DNA of 33,654 bases, from positions 1 through 33,654 of the forward strand of contig JADFCY010000022.1 in the NCBI GenBank assembly GCA_018263335.1, written 5' to 3'. Position 1 is the stretch's first letter. Each line of letters starts with the position of its first letter. Under the pieces are notes generated by a model that did not search any database, was not told the origin of the DNA, and saw only the letters and a list, made by a program, of their open reading frames with translations. Both the position numbers and the translations under genes were made by a program. Positions 11,827 to 19,809 of the stretch are shown here, one piece after another. The DNA is from Methanolinea sp. GTDB lineage: Archaea; Halobacteriota; Methanomicrobia; Methanomicrobiales; Methanospirillaceae.

Positions 11827-12360
11827 ATGGAACTACGATATCCCCGCGATACAATACGCAATATTTCCTCGGTCCTCATCCGGCACCCGGCGTTCCTCGG
11901 TGCAACAATCGGGATCCTGGCAGCGTTCTCCCAGGCGCTCCTGATCAGTGCCGGCGGGCCCGAGGCGTACGGGTTCTGCGTCGCATGCCATACCCGCGAC
12001 CTGGTGAACGGCATGACCAATATTGTCGCAGGTACCAGCCTCGCCCTGGCCGCCATCTCGAAGAACTCCCTTCTTCCCGTCATGAGCGTGGCGGGGGTCC
12101 TTATCGGGGGATACATCTCGGCCACCCTTCACCGCGAGCACAGGATCAAGAAGGGAACGAGGATTGAGTACCTGTGGTACTTCCTTGCAGGCGTCGCGGT
12201 CTTAAACCTCGCGATGATATTCGGCGGGTGCCCGTACCGGGCAGCCCTCAGGACAGGATACGGCGACCTCACCGCCATTCTCTTCATCGTGGCGATGGCA
12301 GCGGGAGTGATCCTGGGAGCATACCTGATGCTCAAAAAAGCCGAGAGGGAGGACGCCTGA
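11827..12360 (+). CDS. YeeE/YedE-type sulfur transport membrane protein, first half
   Basis: 177 residues with about five membrane segments (near 22-42, 62-80, 84-100, 116-134, 148-168). It carries the two short motifs typical of the YeeE/YedE (sulf_transp) family: GFCVACHTRDL with Cys51 and Cys54, and FGGCPYR with Cys135. In characterised thiosulfate transporters (TsuA) such buried cysteines pass the substrate through the membrane. Full-length family members have about 340-400 residues and two such halves; here each half is a separate gene, the second starting at 12360 in a TGATG overlap. The pair should assemble in the cytoplasmic membrane to import thiosulfate, another reduced sulfur species, or a selenium species. 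The downstream sulfur-relay genes support this; the substrate is inferred. Confidence 0.88.
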   Translation: MELRYPRDTIRNISSVLIRHPAFLGATIGILAAFSQALLISAGGPEAYGFCVACHTRDLVNGMTNIVAGTSLALAAISKNSLLPVMSVAGVLIGGYISATLHREHRIKKGTRIEYLWYFLAGVAVLNLAMIFGGCPYRAALRTGYGDLTAILFIVAMAAGVILGAYLMLKKAEREDA

Positions 12361-12884
12361 TGGCGACCGGAATCCTTCCAAGGGAAGCCGCAATTTTCTT
12401 TGTCCCCCTCGTGACCCTTCTCCTGGGCATTCTGATCGGGTACCTTGCACAGCGATCAGGATACTGCTCGATTGGCGGGTTCCGCGACTATTTCCTGTTC
12501 CGGCACACACGTCTCCTGTCAGGGTACCTCACCCTTATCGTGGCTTCGTGTGCAGGGTACCTCCTCTTCTGGTTCCTCACCCCTGATGCGATGGAGCACT
12601 TCTTCTGGGCACTCAAGAGCGGAGTTGCCACTCCCATTCCCGGGGCACCCGGAAGCCTTGATACCACTGCATATCTCATCTTCTCGATAGTCCCCGGCTT
12701 TTTCGTCGGGTTGATCGCGGTGTTCATCGGCGGCTGCCCTATCCGCCAGACCGTCATGGCATCCGAAGGGAACTACAAGGCGGCCTGGTTCTTTGTCGGA
12801 ATGTGTGTGGGTTCGGTCCTCTTTGCCGCGATCGTCTCAGGCTGGGTCGTTGCGCTGATGAGATCGCTTGGGTTTGGAGTCTGA
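12360..12884 (+). CDS. YeeE/YedE-type sulfur transport membrane protein, second half
   Basis: 174 residues, starting at the ATG that shares one base with the stop codon of the previous gene (TGATG). The frame is open further upstream but overlaps that gene. Four to five membrane segments are visible. Family motifs are RSGYCSIGGFRD with Cys36 and IGGCPIRQ with Cys126, arranged as in the first half. It complements the 11827-12360 product to give one complete transporter of the YeeE/YedE class. The gene for the triple DsrE-domain protein begins seven bases after its stop codon, so both are likely co-transcribed and imported sulfur would be handed to it. Confidence 0.88.
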   Translation: MATGILPREAAIFFVPLVTLLLGILIGYLAQRSGYCSIGGFRDYFLFRHTRLLSGYLTLIVASCAGYLLFWFLTPDAMEHFFWALKSGVATPIPGAPGSLDTTAYLIFSIVPGFFVGLIAVFIGGCPIRQTVMASEGNYKAAWFFVGMCVGSVLFAAIVSGWVVALMRSLGFGV

Positions 12885-12890
12885 ATCGCC

Positions 12891-14048
12891 ATGGCCTCCT
12901 CCACCTTTTTCTTCTCTGACCTGCTGTCAGGCGAACGCCTGGGCTGGGTTGGAGAGACGCTCCGTGCATCCAGAGCGACAGGCCACCTCAACACCACCGT
13001 GTTCCTCACCGGCGACGCCCTCTACAGCCTCGTTGACGCAAGGACCAGGGACTCCTGGCGGGCCCTCGCGGAGCGGGACGGCATCCGGATCGTCGCCGAC
13101 GGGGACGAACTCGAACTCCACGGCCTGCAGGGTCCGGTTGCGTCCGGGTCTCCATGGGTCACGGTCGCGGGAAGCCAGGACGAGGCCCCGTTCTGGCAGT
13201 CCCTCGTCTCGTCCCTTGCCGTTGCGTGGAAGGGCACAAAGGAAGCAGGGTTTCTCCTCTGCGAAGGGCCGTACATGAGCCGGGTGACCGTCTACATGGT
13301 CAGGTTCCTCTCGGCCGTCCAGGCAGGAAGCCTTTCGCCGGAGCTCTACACCTACCTTGACGGCGTCCATGCCCTGCACAACGGCCAGCGCCCGTCCGAG
13401 TTTGAGAATATCGGGCGGGCGATCGCGGCGATCTCTGCCTCCGCGGTCCAGGCCGGCAGGGACCCCTGGTTTGCCGCCTGCTCCCGGTGTGCGACGGCGA
13501 GGGGCTACTACCAGATGAACCCCGGGACAGGGTTCTGCGAGCCCGCCTCCGCCATCGAGGAGATCGCCATCCGGCCGCTCAAAGAGATCCTCTCGCGGTT
13601 TTCCGGGAACCTGCCGGTCGTATCGTCCGCGTCGGGGGACGTGGTGCCGGAAGCGTTGCAGAAAGACCGCGTGCCGCGGCTCGTGATCTTCATCGCACGC
13701 CCCCCGTACTGCGCGGAATGGACCTTTGGGGGGCTCTCGCTTGCCCTCGCCGCTGCGATGGGCGGGATACCGGCAACAGTCGTCTTCATAGAGGACGGGG
13801 TGTACGCACTCCACGGGAGCCACCAGGTCCCCGCGAACGACAAGGTCTTCAATGTCCAGGAGATGATCGCGGTCACTACGGATGTTCCGGACCTTGAGTA
13901 TTTCGTGCACGGGCCTTCGCTTGAAGGCCGGGGGGTCGACCTCTCACCCGGCTTCCCGATGATCCCTCGTATAGGAAACGAAGACCTTGCCCGGGAGCTC
14001 CTGAAAGCGGAGCGCGAGGGTGCCGCATCACGGCTCATATTCTTTTAA
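12891..14048 (+). CDS. Protein with three DsrE-like domains, probable sulfur relay
   Basis: 385 residues, equal to about three DsrE domains of 128. The N-terminal third (1-95) has the Rossmann-like pattern of the fold (STFFFSDLLSGERLGWVGE, TTVFLTGDALYSL) without a catalytic cysteine. The middle third (115-235) is the most DsrE-like: YLDGVHALHNGQ, then AACSRCATARGYY with Cys197 and Cys200, where the C..A.(R)RG pattern places the sulfur-carrying cysteine of DsrE; another Cys is at 216. The last third (262-385) resembles DsrF/DsrE (LVIFIARPPYCAEWTFGG with Cys274, then VVFIEDGVYAL). In sulfur oxidisers DsrE, DsrF and DsrH form a hexamer that exchanges sulfur with TusA and DsrC. A single chain with three such domains could act as a pre-assembled DsrEFH-like unit (inference). 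A GGAG lies upstream of the ATG. No dsrAB or dsrC gene is in the window. Confidence 0.8.
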   Translation: MASSTFFFSDLLSGERLGWVGETLRASRATGHLNTTVFLTGDALYSLVDARTRDSWRALAERDGIRIVADGDELELHGLQGPVASGSPWVTVAGSQDEAPFWQSLVSSLAVAWKGTKEAGFLLCEGPYMSRVTVYMVRFLSAVQAGSLSPELYTYLDGVHALHNGQRPSEFENIGRAIAAISASAVQAGRDPWFAACSRCATARGYYQMNPGTGFCEPASAIEEIAIRPLKEILSRFSGNLPVVSSASGDVVPEALQKDRVPRLVIFIARPPYCAEWTFGGLSLALAAAMGGIPATVVFIEDGVYALHGSHQVPANDKVFNVQEMIAVTTDVPDLEYFVHGPSLEGRGVDLSPGFPMIPRIGNEDLARELLKAEREGAASRLIFF

Positions 14049-14067
14049 AAATAGAGGGGAGACTGAC

Positions 14068-14283
14068 ATGACTGAACCAATGGATTTCACCGAACTGACC
14101 TGCACGAACCTGATGATCAAGTTGAAGATCCTGCTGAACAAGCTCCCACAGGGCGACCGTGTCGCCTTCTTTGCAACGAGGGAGCAGGTGGACAACACGT
14201 GCTCGCCGTTTTCGGGCCAGGGATACCAGGTCTCGTGGGACCAGGAGGCAGAGAACCGGTATCTCGTCAGGCTGGGGAAGTGA
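14068..14283 (+). CDS. TusA-like sulfur carrier with altered CPxP motif
   Basis: 71 residues; start chosen at the ATG giving MTEPMDFTELTC, preceded by GAGGGGAGACTGAC. A longer frame exists but overlaps the previous gene. The layout follows TusA closely: a cysteine at the start of the first helix (Cys12 in LTCTNLMIKLK), the LPQGD turn where TusA has a P-G-E/D turn, a second Cys (45) before the FSGQGY segment, and the end RYLVRLGK. TusA proteins carry their sulfur on the Cys of CPxP; here it reads CTNL, so both prolines are replaced while the Cys stays. It may therefore be a diverged carrier working only with the DsrE-like protein encoded 20 bases upstream. Last gene of the operon. Confidence 0.75.
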   Translation: MTEPMDFTELTCTNLMIKLKILLNKLPQGDRVAFFATREQVDNTCSPFSGQGYQVSWDQEAENRYLVRLGK

Positions 14284-14669
14284 AGGAAGACCGCGTGGGT
14301 CTCCGGAACCCCCTGAATTCCATACCTTTTCTGTGCGGGTTTCACGGGAGATCACGCGCCCGGTTTTTTAAACTCTCCTACTTTCGCACCCCTGACAGGA
14401 ATGTCTTTGAGGGGTCCGAGTGTTATGGGTTGAGCACTCTCGATTGTCGACCAATTGTGTGAGGTTGCATAAATATCGGTGGGAAATGATATTGCAGGAA
14501 ATTTTCGTAATTGGCGGAATATCCAACGATTAAAGGGGTGAGATATGGGAAAAATGAAAGAAGGATCGCGTTTCTTCATGTTGTATCCCCACCCGCAACG
14601 GGGCACGATTTCGCCTCCCGCTTCCCGCTCCGTTACCAATAGAAAAAAAGAGAAGAGGGAATGGCGCAG
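14284..14669. other. Intergenic region between convergent genes; possible end of the sulfur operon transcript
   Basis: A GTTTTTTAAA tract near 14361-14372 follows an imperfect CGGG/CCCG stem and may end the operon transcript. Further right, an AT-rich stretch (GCATAAATA at about 14468) and a GGGGTGAG site before an ATG at 14545 look like a start region, but the frame that follows (97 codons) has no domain and runs antisense into the NHL gene. It may be a gene remnant. Confidence 0.35.
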
Positions 14670-15719
14670 TTATTCCAGTCCTTTCCAAGCCCGCAGGAGC
14701 ATGGCGGCCGCAACCCCCGCAAGCCCGGCACAGGCGAGGGGCGCAGCAGGCGTGGTGGTCGGCGCCGCGGTGGTTGGCACCGGCGGGATCGGCCCTGAGA
14801 ATTTCTGGACCCGGTTGGCTGCCCATTCGGTCACGTAGACGTTGCCGGCGGAATCAACCGCGATCCCGGTCGGCCCGTTGAACTGGCCCGGTTCGGTCCC
14901 CTCGCTCCCCCATGCAAAGAGGAATCTGCCCGAGGCGTCGAACACCTGGACGCGGTTGTTGCCCCAGTCGGTCACGTACACGTTCCCGTCAGCGTCGGCG
15001 GCAATGTCAATCGGGTAATGGAACTCTCCTCCCCTGCTCCCGGTCCGTCCCCACTCGAGGAGAAAGGTCCCGGATGAGTCGAATTTCTGGGTCCGGTTGT
15101 TCCGGGTATCCGCGACGTAGATGCTCCCGTCAGGGCCCGCCGCGATTCCTTCAGGGTTCATGAACTCCCCCGGCCCGCTCCCCTCCGAGCCCCATGCGCT
15201 GATGAATGTCCCGTCTGGTGAAAATTTCTGGACGCGGCAGTTGTTCAGGTCGGTCACGTAGACATTGCCTGCGGCGTCAATCGCGATATCGGCGGGGAGG
15301 TTGAACTCTCCCTCGCCCGTTCCATAGGAGCCCCAGAGGTGCAGGAACGCGCCGTTCCGGTCGAAGGCCTGGACCCGGTGGTTGTAATTGTCCACCACGT
15401 ACACGGTCCCGGTTGGCGCAACCGCAACGCCCGTAGGGTGGTTGAACTCACCGCCCGCATCGTACCCTGGTTCTCCCCACATCGCCAGGAAGGTGCCGTT
15501 TTTGTCGAAAACCTGGACCCTCTGGTTGCTCTCGTCGACAATGTAGATACACTCCACGCCGTCATCGACCGCGATCCCGTATGGGCCGGAAAATTCCCCG
15601 GCGCCGTCTCCATCGCCGCCCCACGTGATGATAACCCCCGGGATCCCGGAGCCTGATGCCGGGCAGAGGATTGCCGCCGCGAGGAGCAGGACTATCAATA
15701 CCATATGAAATGGCCTCAT
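14670..15719 (-). CDS. Exported NHL-repeat beta-propeller protein
   Basis: 349 residues. An N-terminal signal peptide (HMVLIVLLLAAAILCPASG) is followed by six NHL repeats, each with the pattern GEF..P.GIA.D..G.(V/I)YV.D..N.RVQ.F...G.FL..WG, about 47 residues apart between 28 and 305. Six blades give a closed propeller. A Pro/Thr linker and a hydrophobic C-terminal segment (LACAGLAGVAAAMLLRAW) follow, which should anchor the protein in the membrane with the propeller outside. NHL propellers bind proteins or sugars; the ligand here is unknown. Regular near-identical blades suggest recent internal duplication. It is on the strand opposite to the preceding sulfur operon. Confidence 0.92.
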   Translation of the reverse strand: MRPFHMVLIVLLLAAAILCPASGSGIPGVIITWGGDGDGAGEFSGPYGIAVDDGVECIYIVDESNQRVQVFDKNGTFLAMWGEPGYDAGGEFNHPTGVAVAPTGTVYVVDNYNHRVQAFDRNGAFLHLWGSYGTGEGEFNLPADIAIDAAGNVYVTDLNNCRVQKFSPDGTFISAWGSEGSGPGEFMNPEGIAAGPDGSIYVADTRNNRTQKFDSSGTFLLEWGRTGSRGGEFHYPIDIAADADGNVYVTDWGNNRVQVFDASGRFLFAWGSEGTEPGQFNGPTGIAVDSAGNVYVTEWAANRVQKFSGPIPPVPTTAAPTTTPAAPLACAGLAGVAAAMLLRAWKGLE

Positions 15720-15922
15720 TCTCTCAACTCTCCAGGGGTGGTCCCTTTCCCCGCCTGTCCATCCGGGGCATCACAGATGGGGCACTGGCGGGACCAGGTA
15801 CTGTTACTCGTCAGTTCCGGGGCCAGAAAATCATTCTGGTCCTTTGCATCTTTTCATTCGGTTCAAGATATTCATTTGAGGAAAAACAGGGATGTTTCCC
15901 GATCCCCTCCAATGAAAAATAT

Positions 15923-16447
15923 TCAGGGGATATCTATCATTATCGCTTCGTAGGCGATATCGCCGTCCGGGGCAATGACCACAATCTCGACACCAGTATC
16001 AGCGGTGACATAGAACCCGGGATTGGTCGTGAGGGTTGCCCATCTGTTTGGTTTGAGAAGGAGCGTATCTGTGACTGCCCCGACCATCATGTCATACACG
16101 AGTATCATGCCCCTCTCATGTGGGTCACCATCCACTTTCCCGGTCACTTCCCATACCAGCATCGATCCCCACGGCACCGAGATGACCATGGAATCATCAT
16201 AGATGTGTTTCGTTATGGTCGTTCTATCCCACAGGTAATACGAGATCGTGCCAAGGTGTGCATTGGCATCGGCGGTGACCTGCGGTGACACGTCCTCTGT
16301 CGGCAGGGAGACTGCAATGCTCTTTAATGCGGGATACCCCGACGCACCTGCTGCCATGACAGGGGAGCAAATCACGATCATGACCAGAAGCCAGAATAGA
16401 GAATGGTTGTATGTGTTCAATCTCACACCCCCTTTCGTGTTGACCAT
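15923..16447 (-). CDS. Secreted protein of unknown function
   Basis: 174 residues from the first ATG; a TTG at 16420 giving LNTYNHSLFWLLVMIV has a better placed GGGGTG ribosome-binding site and may be the true start. The signal peptide ends near SPVMAAGASG. The mature part of about 140 residues is predicted to be all beta (LKSIAVSLP, LGTISYYLWD, SMLVWEVTGKVDGD, RGMILVYDMMVGAVTDTLLL, DTGVEIVVIAPDG). No family recognised. It is read toward the NHL gene, 203 bases away, and divergently from the Cache lipoprotein gene at 16630. Confidence 0.75.
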   Translation of the reverse strand: MVNTKGGVRLNTYNHSLFWLLVMIVICSPVMAAGASGYPALKSIAVSLPTEDVSPQVTADANAHLGTISYYLWDRTTITKHIYDDSMVISVPWGSMLVWEVTGKVDGDPHERGMILVYDMMVGAVTDTLLLKPNRWATLTTNPGFYVTADTGVEIVVIAPDGDIAYEAIMIDIP

Positions 16448-16629
16448 GCAGACAATGAGATTTCATGGTCCCTCTGCTGCTGGTCAAAGAGGGAGATGAC
16501 AGATGGAGGATATAATGATTGCCCGATATCGTGGACCCCGGCACATGGGCACTCCATTGTGCGGGTGAACGCCCCGTCATCTCCGACGAGCAAAAATAAC
16601 AAAACGACCCGGCGTCAACATAATACCTC

Positions 16630-17478
16630 ATGCACAGGTATGGGAATTTCTTTCTTCTCGCAGTGGTGACCGGCCTTCTCCTCGGTGCAGGCTGCCTCCA
16701 GGAACAGACCGCACCAATCCCCCCCACACCGACCCCGCTGTCAGGCCACGCGGCCATGCAGCAGGTGCTTGGGAATATGACTGCCGGCGTGCAGTCAGCC
16801 CTCGACGGCCTTGACTTTTCCGCCTCTGATGCCGCGGGGAGCCTCAAAACGACCGGCATCTCCGGTCCGGACGCGGACGCGGTGCTCGCAAGAGCTGCGG
16901 CATCCTACCCCGCGGTCATGAACGTGATCACATATGACCCGGATGGCACCGTGCTCGCTGCAGAGCCGTCCGATGCAAAGGTCCTGGTCGGACAGAGCCT
17001 CATCGGCTACGCGATCGTGCAGAAAGCCCTCACTGAAAGACAACCCCTCATGAGCGAGCTTCTCATGCTGGCCGAGGGAGGGGACGGCGTGGTGATCGCT
17101 CACCCCGTCTTCTCCACGGACGGGAAGTTTGCCGGCGTGGTCAGCATAGCATTTTCCCCGGATGCCCTTGTCCGGCCGATCGCGGAGAGTGCCGCCTCCC
17201 AGGCGCCTTATTCCTTCATGGTCGCACAGCCGGGCGGAAGGATCCTCTATGACCCTGACCCAGAAGAGGTAGGGCGCGAGACCTTCAACGAGACGCTTTA
17301 TGCGGATTTCCCGGAGATCCTCGATCTCGCCCGGCAATATGCGGCACACCGCACGGGCTACGACACCTACTCCTTCCACCGCACCGGGTCAGGGGAGGTC
17401 GTCTCGAAGGAGACATTCTGGGACACGGTGGAGCTTCACGGGACAGAGTGGCGGGTGTTTGTGACCGGGGAGATGTGA
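16630..17478 (+). CDS. Cache-domain lipoprotein (extracytoplasmic sensor)
   Basis: 282 residues. The signal sequence ends in the lipobox LGAGC (Cys22), followed by a Pro/Thr linker. The rest fits a double Cache-type ligand-binding domain: a long helix (AMQQVLGNMTAGVQSALDGL), PAVMNVITYDPDGTVLAAEP, a membrane-distal sheet with GDGVVIAHPVF and GKFAGVVSIAFSP, then a second smaller PAS-like sheet (APYSFMVAQPGGRILYDPDPEEVG and ELHGTEWRVFVTGEM). Such domains normally form the outer part of chemoreceptors and kinases; here there is no transmembrane helix after it nor any output domain, so it should work as a tethered binding protein that reports to another protein. Another lipoprotein with a Cache domain is encoded 440 bases downstream. 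Confidence 0.85.
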   Translation: MHRYGNFFLLAVVTGLLLGAGCLQEQTAPIPPTPTPLSGHAAMQQVLGNMTAGVQSALDGLDFSASDAAGSLKTTGISGPDADAVLARAAASYPAVMNVITYDPDGTVLAAEPSDAKVLVGQSLIGYAIVQKALTERQPLMSELLMLAEGGDGVVIAHPVFSTDGKFAGVVSIAFSPDALVRPIAESAASQAPYSFMVAQPGGRILYDPDPEEVGRETFNETLYADFPEILDLARQYAAHRTGYDTYSFHRTGSGEVVSKETFWDTVELHGTEWRVFVTGEM

Positions 17479-17543
17479 AGGGAGAATCCCCCTGGTCTTG
17501 CGGGGCGGCAAAGGGGGGGGGTCGTGCCGGCTCACGGCTCCCC

Positions 17544-17729
17544 TCAGATAAAATACCAGCTCCCGTCCTCCCGAATAAGCGGAGCCTGGTCGTGGGGGAT
17601 CCGCGGGTAGAGCAGGAACACCGCCCGGCACCTGTGGTACTGGCACTCCCAGAGCCCCCTGTCGTTTATTCGCCTGACCAGTGACGATTTGCAGGCAGGG
17701 CAGCACACACGCGGCGGGTCATCGTGCAT
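17544..17729 (-). CDS. Small zinc-ribbon protein
   Basis: 61 residues. Four cysteines, C10-P-A-C13 and C29 followed by C34 (WECQYHRCRAVF), give a plausible zinc ribbon; Cys9 is an extra one. Zinc ribbons of this size bind nucleic acid or proteins. It lies between two lipoprotein genes on the opposite strand. Its short length leaves some doubt, but the cysteine spacing is unlikely by chance. Confidence 0.65.
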   Translation of the reverse strand: MHDDPPRVCCPACKSSLVRRINDRGLWECQYHRCRAVFLLYPRIPHDQAPLIREDGSWYFI

Positions 17730-17916
17730 GCAAAAAGAGTGGCCCCATGGTGACTACAAGGTCGCCCGGGTGGGGAGTGAAAGTGTCACTGGCCCGGTGC
17801 TCTCCCGATGCGAAATGGCCACCCGCTCCCCCGCATGGATTAGGCCCTCTCTCTCCCGGCGACCATTCCGGAATGCATAAGAGATGCACGGCGGAACCAC
17901 TCATCCAGGGATAAAA

Positions 17917-19188
17917 ATGACAAGACCGACTCTCCTTCTGCTGCTGCTTGGACTGATCGCAGGAGCGGTATTCCTTGCGGGATGCACGGCCCCCGGGGTC
18001 ACTGAACCCCACGCGACACCCGTTGCCACTGCACCCCCAGTGACTGCGCCCGAAGACCTGGTGTTCCTTACCGAGGACTACCCCCCGCTCAACTACGTGG
18101 AGAACGGGACGATCAAGGGGATATCCGTTGACCTGCTCCGCGGGGTAATCATGCGGATGGGCAAGACCGTCTCCTCCGATCGCATCACGGTCCTCTCGTG
18201 GTCGCAGGCCTACGAGACGGCGCTCTCCCGCAACAACACCGTGGTGTTTGCCACCGTACGGCTACCCGAGCGCGAGCACCTCTTCAAGTGGGCAGGCCCG
18301 CTCGGCTCCGACCGGAAGGTGCTCTTCTCGATGAAGGACAAATCTCCCGTGATCGCCTCTCCCGCTGACCTGGACCGCTACCGGATCGGGGTGGTCAAAG
18401 ACGATTCCGCACACCTCCAGCTCCTGGGGCTCGGAGTGAACGCGTCCCGGATCACCGCCTACCCCACGGTCCGCTCACTCATCTCCGCGATGCAGGATGG
18501 GACGCTCGACCTCTGGTGCTACGGCGAGACTGTCGGGAGGTACCATGCAGGGAAAGTGACCGGCGATCCCAACGCGTTTGCGGTCGTTTACGCGCTCGAA
18601 TACCAGGACCACTACTATGCCTTCAATAAGAACACCCCTGACGAGTTCGTCGCCGCGTTCCAGGCGGCCCTCGACAGCCTCAGGTACGAGCCGGACGAGG
18701 CCGGGATCACCGAGTACCAGCGGATCATGTACCGGTACCTCGGGGTCTCTTGCATGCCGGAGCCGCCCGTGTCTTCTGATCAGGTGGTATCGCTCGTACA
18801 CTATACGGCAGACGCGCTGATGCAGGACGCTCCCGGGACCATCGCGCGGATCAACGCCGGCGAGCACCCGTTATGGGACCGCGAAAACCGGGCCCTCTAT
18901 GTCTTTCTTTATGACACGAACGTGACCATCGTCGCGGAGGCCGACAACCCCCGCCTGATCGGGGTGAACATGAAGGGAAAGACCGATGTCGCCGGGACCC
19001 CGTTCAGGGAACAGATCGTGGAAAAGGCCCTTGCCGAGAGGACTGGCTGGGTTGACTACATCTGGATGATCCCTGACCGAAACGGCGTATATTACAAGTC
19101 GGCGTACTTCAGGCGCGTGGAGGGGAGCGATTCGGAGACCTACATCGTGGCAAGCGGGATGTATACCCCCTGTGGACCGGTGGCGTGA
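17917..19188 (+). CDS. Lipoprotein joining a solute-binding domain (SBP_bac_3) and a Cache domain
   Basis: 423 residues from the ATG giving MTRPTLLLLLLG, preceded by GGGATAAAA. Lipobox LAGC with Cys23. Residues 48-285 are a family-3 periplasmic binding domain (LTEDYPPLNYVENGTIKGISVDLL, FATVRLPEREHLFKWAGPL, DRYRIGVVKDDSA, MQDGTLDLWCYG), the type that binds amino acids or similar small ligands. Residues 300-420 form a single Cache domain (DALMQDAPGTIARINAGEHPLW, NVTIVAEADNPRLIGVNMKGKTD, YIWMIPDRNGVYYKSAYFRR). No permease or ATPase gene is near, so a sensory role is more likely than transport. The last 76 bases before the final codons (19099-19174) recur exactly at 22001-22076; the gene now ends TPCGPVA whereas the downstream copy ends TPCAE, which suggests the original tail was displaced. 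Confidence 0.9.
   Translation: MTRPTLLLLLLGLIAGAVFLAGCTAPGVTEPHATPVATAPPVTAPEDLVFLTEDYPPLNYVENGTIKGISVDLLRGVIMRMGKTVSSDRITVLSWSQAYETALSRNNTVVFATVRLPEREHLFKWAGPLGSDRKVLFSMKDKSPVIASPADLDRYRIGVVKDDSAHLQLLGLGVNASRITAYPTVRSLISAMQDGTLDLWCYGETVGRYHAGKVTGDPNAFAVVYALEYQDHYYAFNKNTPDEFVAAFQAALDSLRYEPDEAGITEYQRIMYRYLGVSCMPEPPVSSDQVVSLVHYTADALMQDAPGTIARINAGEHPLWDRENRALYVFLYDTNVTIVAEADNPRLIGVNMKGKTDVAGTPFREQIVEKALAERTGWVDYIWMIPDRNGVYYKSAYFRRVEGSDSETYIVASGMYTPCGPVA
19099..19174 (+). repeat. 76-bp direct repeat, copy 1 (inside the binding-protein gene)
   Basis: Identical over 76 bases to 22001-22076. It encodes residues SAYFRRVEG to MYTPC of the lipoprotein. Sequence on either side of the two copies differs, so the boundaries are sharp. 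Confidence 0.97.
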
Positions 19189-19263
19189 ACCTTTAAGGTG
19201 GGAATGTATTGTAGCCCGCTGTACCTGCACCATGTCAGGGTACCTGTTCCAGTAAAGGATTGG

Positions 19264-19809
19264 TCAGAAGGTGACTACTTTCGCCAGGTCCAGATCGACG
19301 ACCTTTTTATTTTTTATGAGTGTGAACGGAGACGGGTTCTCTCTGTTGTGGCCGCAGTATGAAAGCGTAACAAATGCCTGCATGTTGCCTGACTTGATCG
19401 CGGTTATTTCGTTCTTTTTCATGGTGATAGCCAGGTTTTCCAGCGTGACTCTCGAATTAACCCTGAACCAGTAGGTTGTCTTCCATATATCGAATGGGCC
19501 GGATTTTACAACGAAATCTACGTGGGGGAAAAATTCAGGCGCCTGTTGCTCGTACCTGGCTTTAATCTCTCGTTCTCCTTCAAGATCCTGTATCGTCACC
19601 TGGACAAGTCCGTTGCTCAGTTCCCGCGATATGCGTGTCGAGAGCTCATTGATCAACTTTTCCCGGGCACCCTTCTCACCGAGCCCCGTCTTGACCATCC
19701 AGATGCCGATCTCCCGGAAATCGTCCTTGTGGCTGTTGTTCACCAGGCCATTGACGGCTTCATCGATCTCTTTTATGTTCTCAACCGGGTTGTTTAGTAC
19801 GAGGTTCAT
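19264..19809 (-). CDS. Cytoplasmic protein of unknown function
   Basis: 181 residues, no signal peptide or membrane segment. An N-terminal helical part (NIKEIDEAVNGLVNNSH, GARKLINEL-like region near 50, STRISRELSNGL) is followed by a beta-rich part (HVDFVVKSGPFDIWKTTYWFRVNSRVT, NEITAIKSGNMQAFVTLSYCGHN). It ends KKVVDLDLAKVVTF. No family recognised. Its ATG overlaps the stop of the PKD protein gene (ATGA), so the two are translationally coupled. Base composition is visibly lower in GC than the flanking genes, and the pair lies between the two 76-bp direct repeats, both signs of acquired DNA. Confidence 0.75.
   Translation of the reverse strand: MNLVLNNPVENIKEIDEAVNGLVNNSHKDDFREIGIWMVKTGLGEKGAREKLINELSTRISRELSNGLVQVTIQDLEGEREIKARYEQQAPEFFPHVDFVVKSGPFDIWKTTYWFRVNSRVTLENLAITMKKNEITAIKSGNMQAFVTLSYCGHNRENPSPFTLIKNKKVVDLDLAKVVTF

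Noticed and set aside
14545-14838. Plus-strand frame of 97 codons behind a GGGGTGAG site
   Set aside because: The ribosome-binding site looks good, but the protein has no similarity and two thirds of it is antisense to the NHL gene. Kept only as a remark on a possible remnant.
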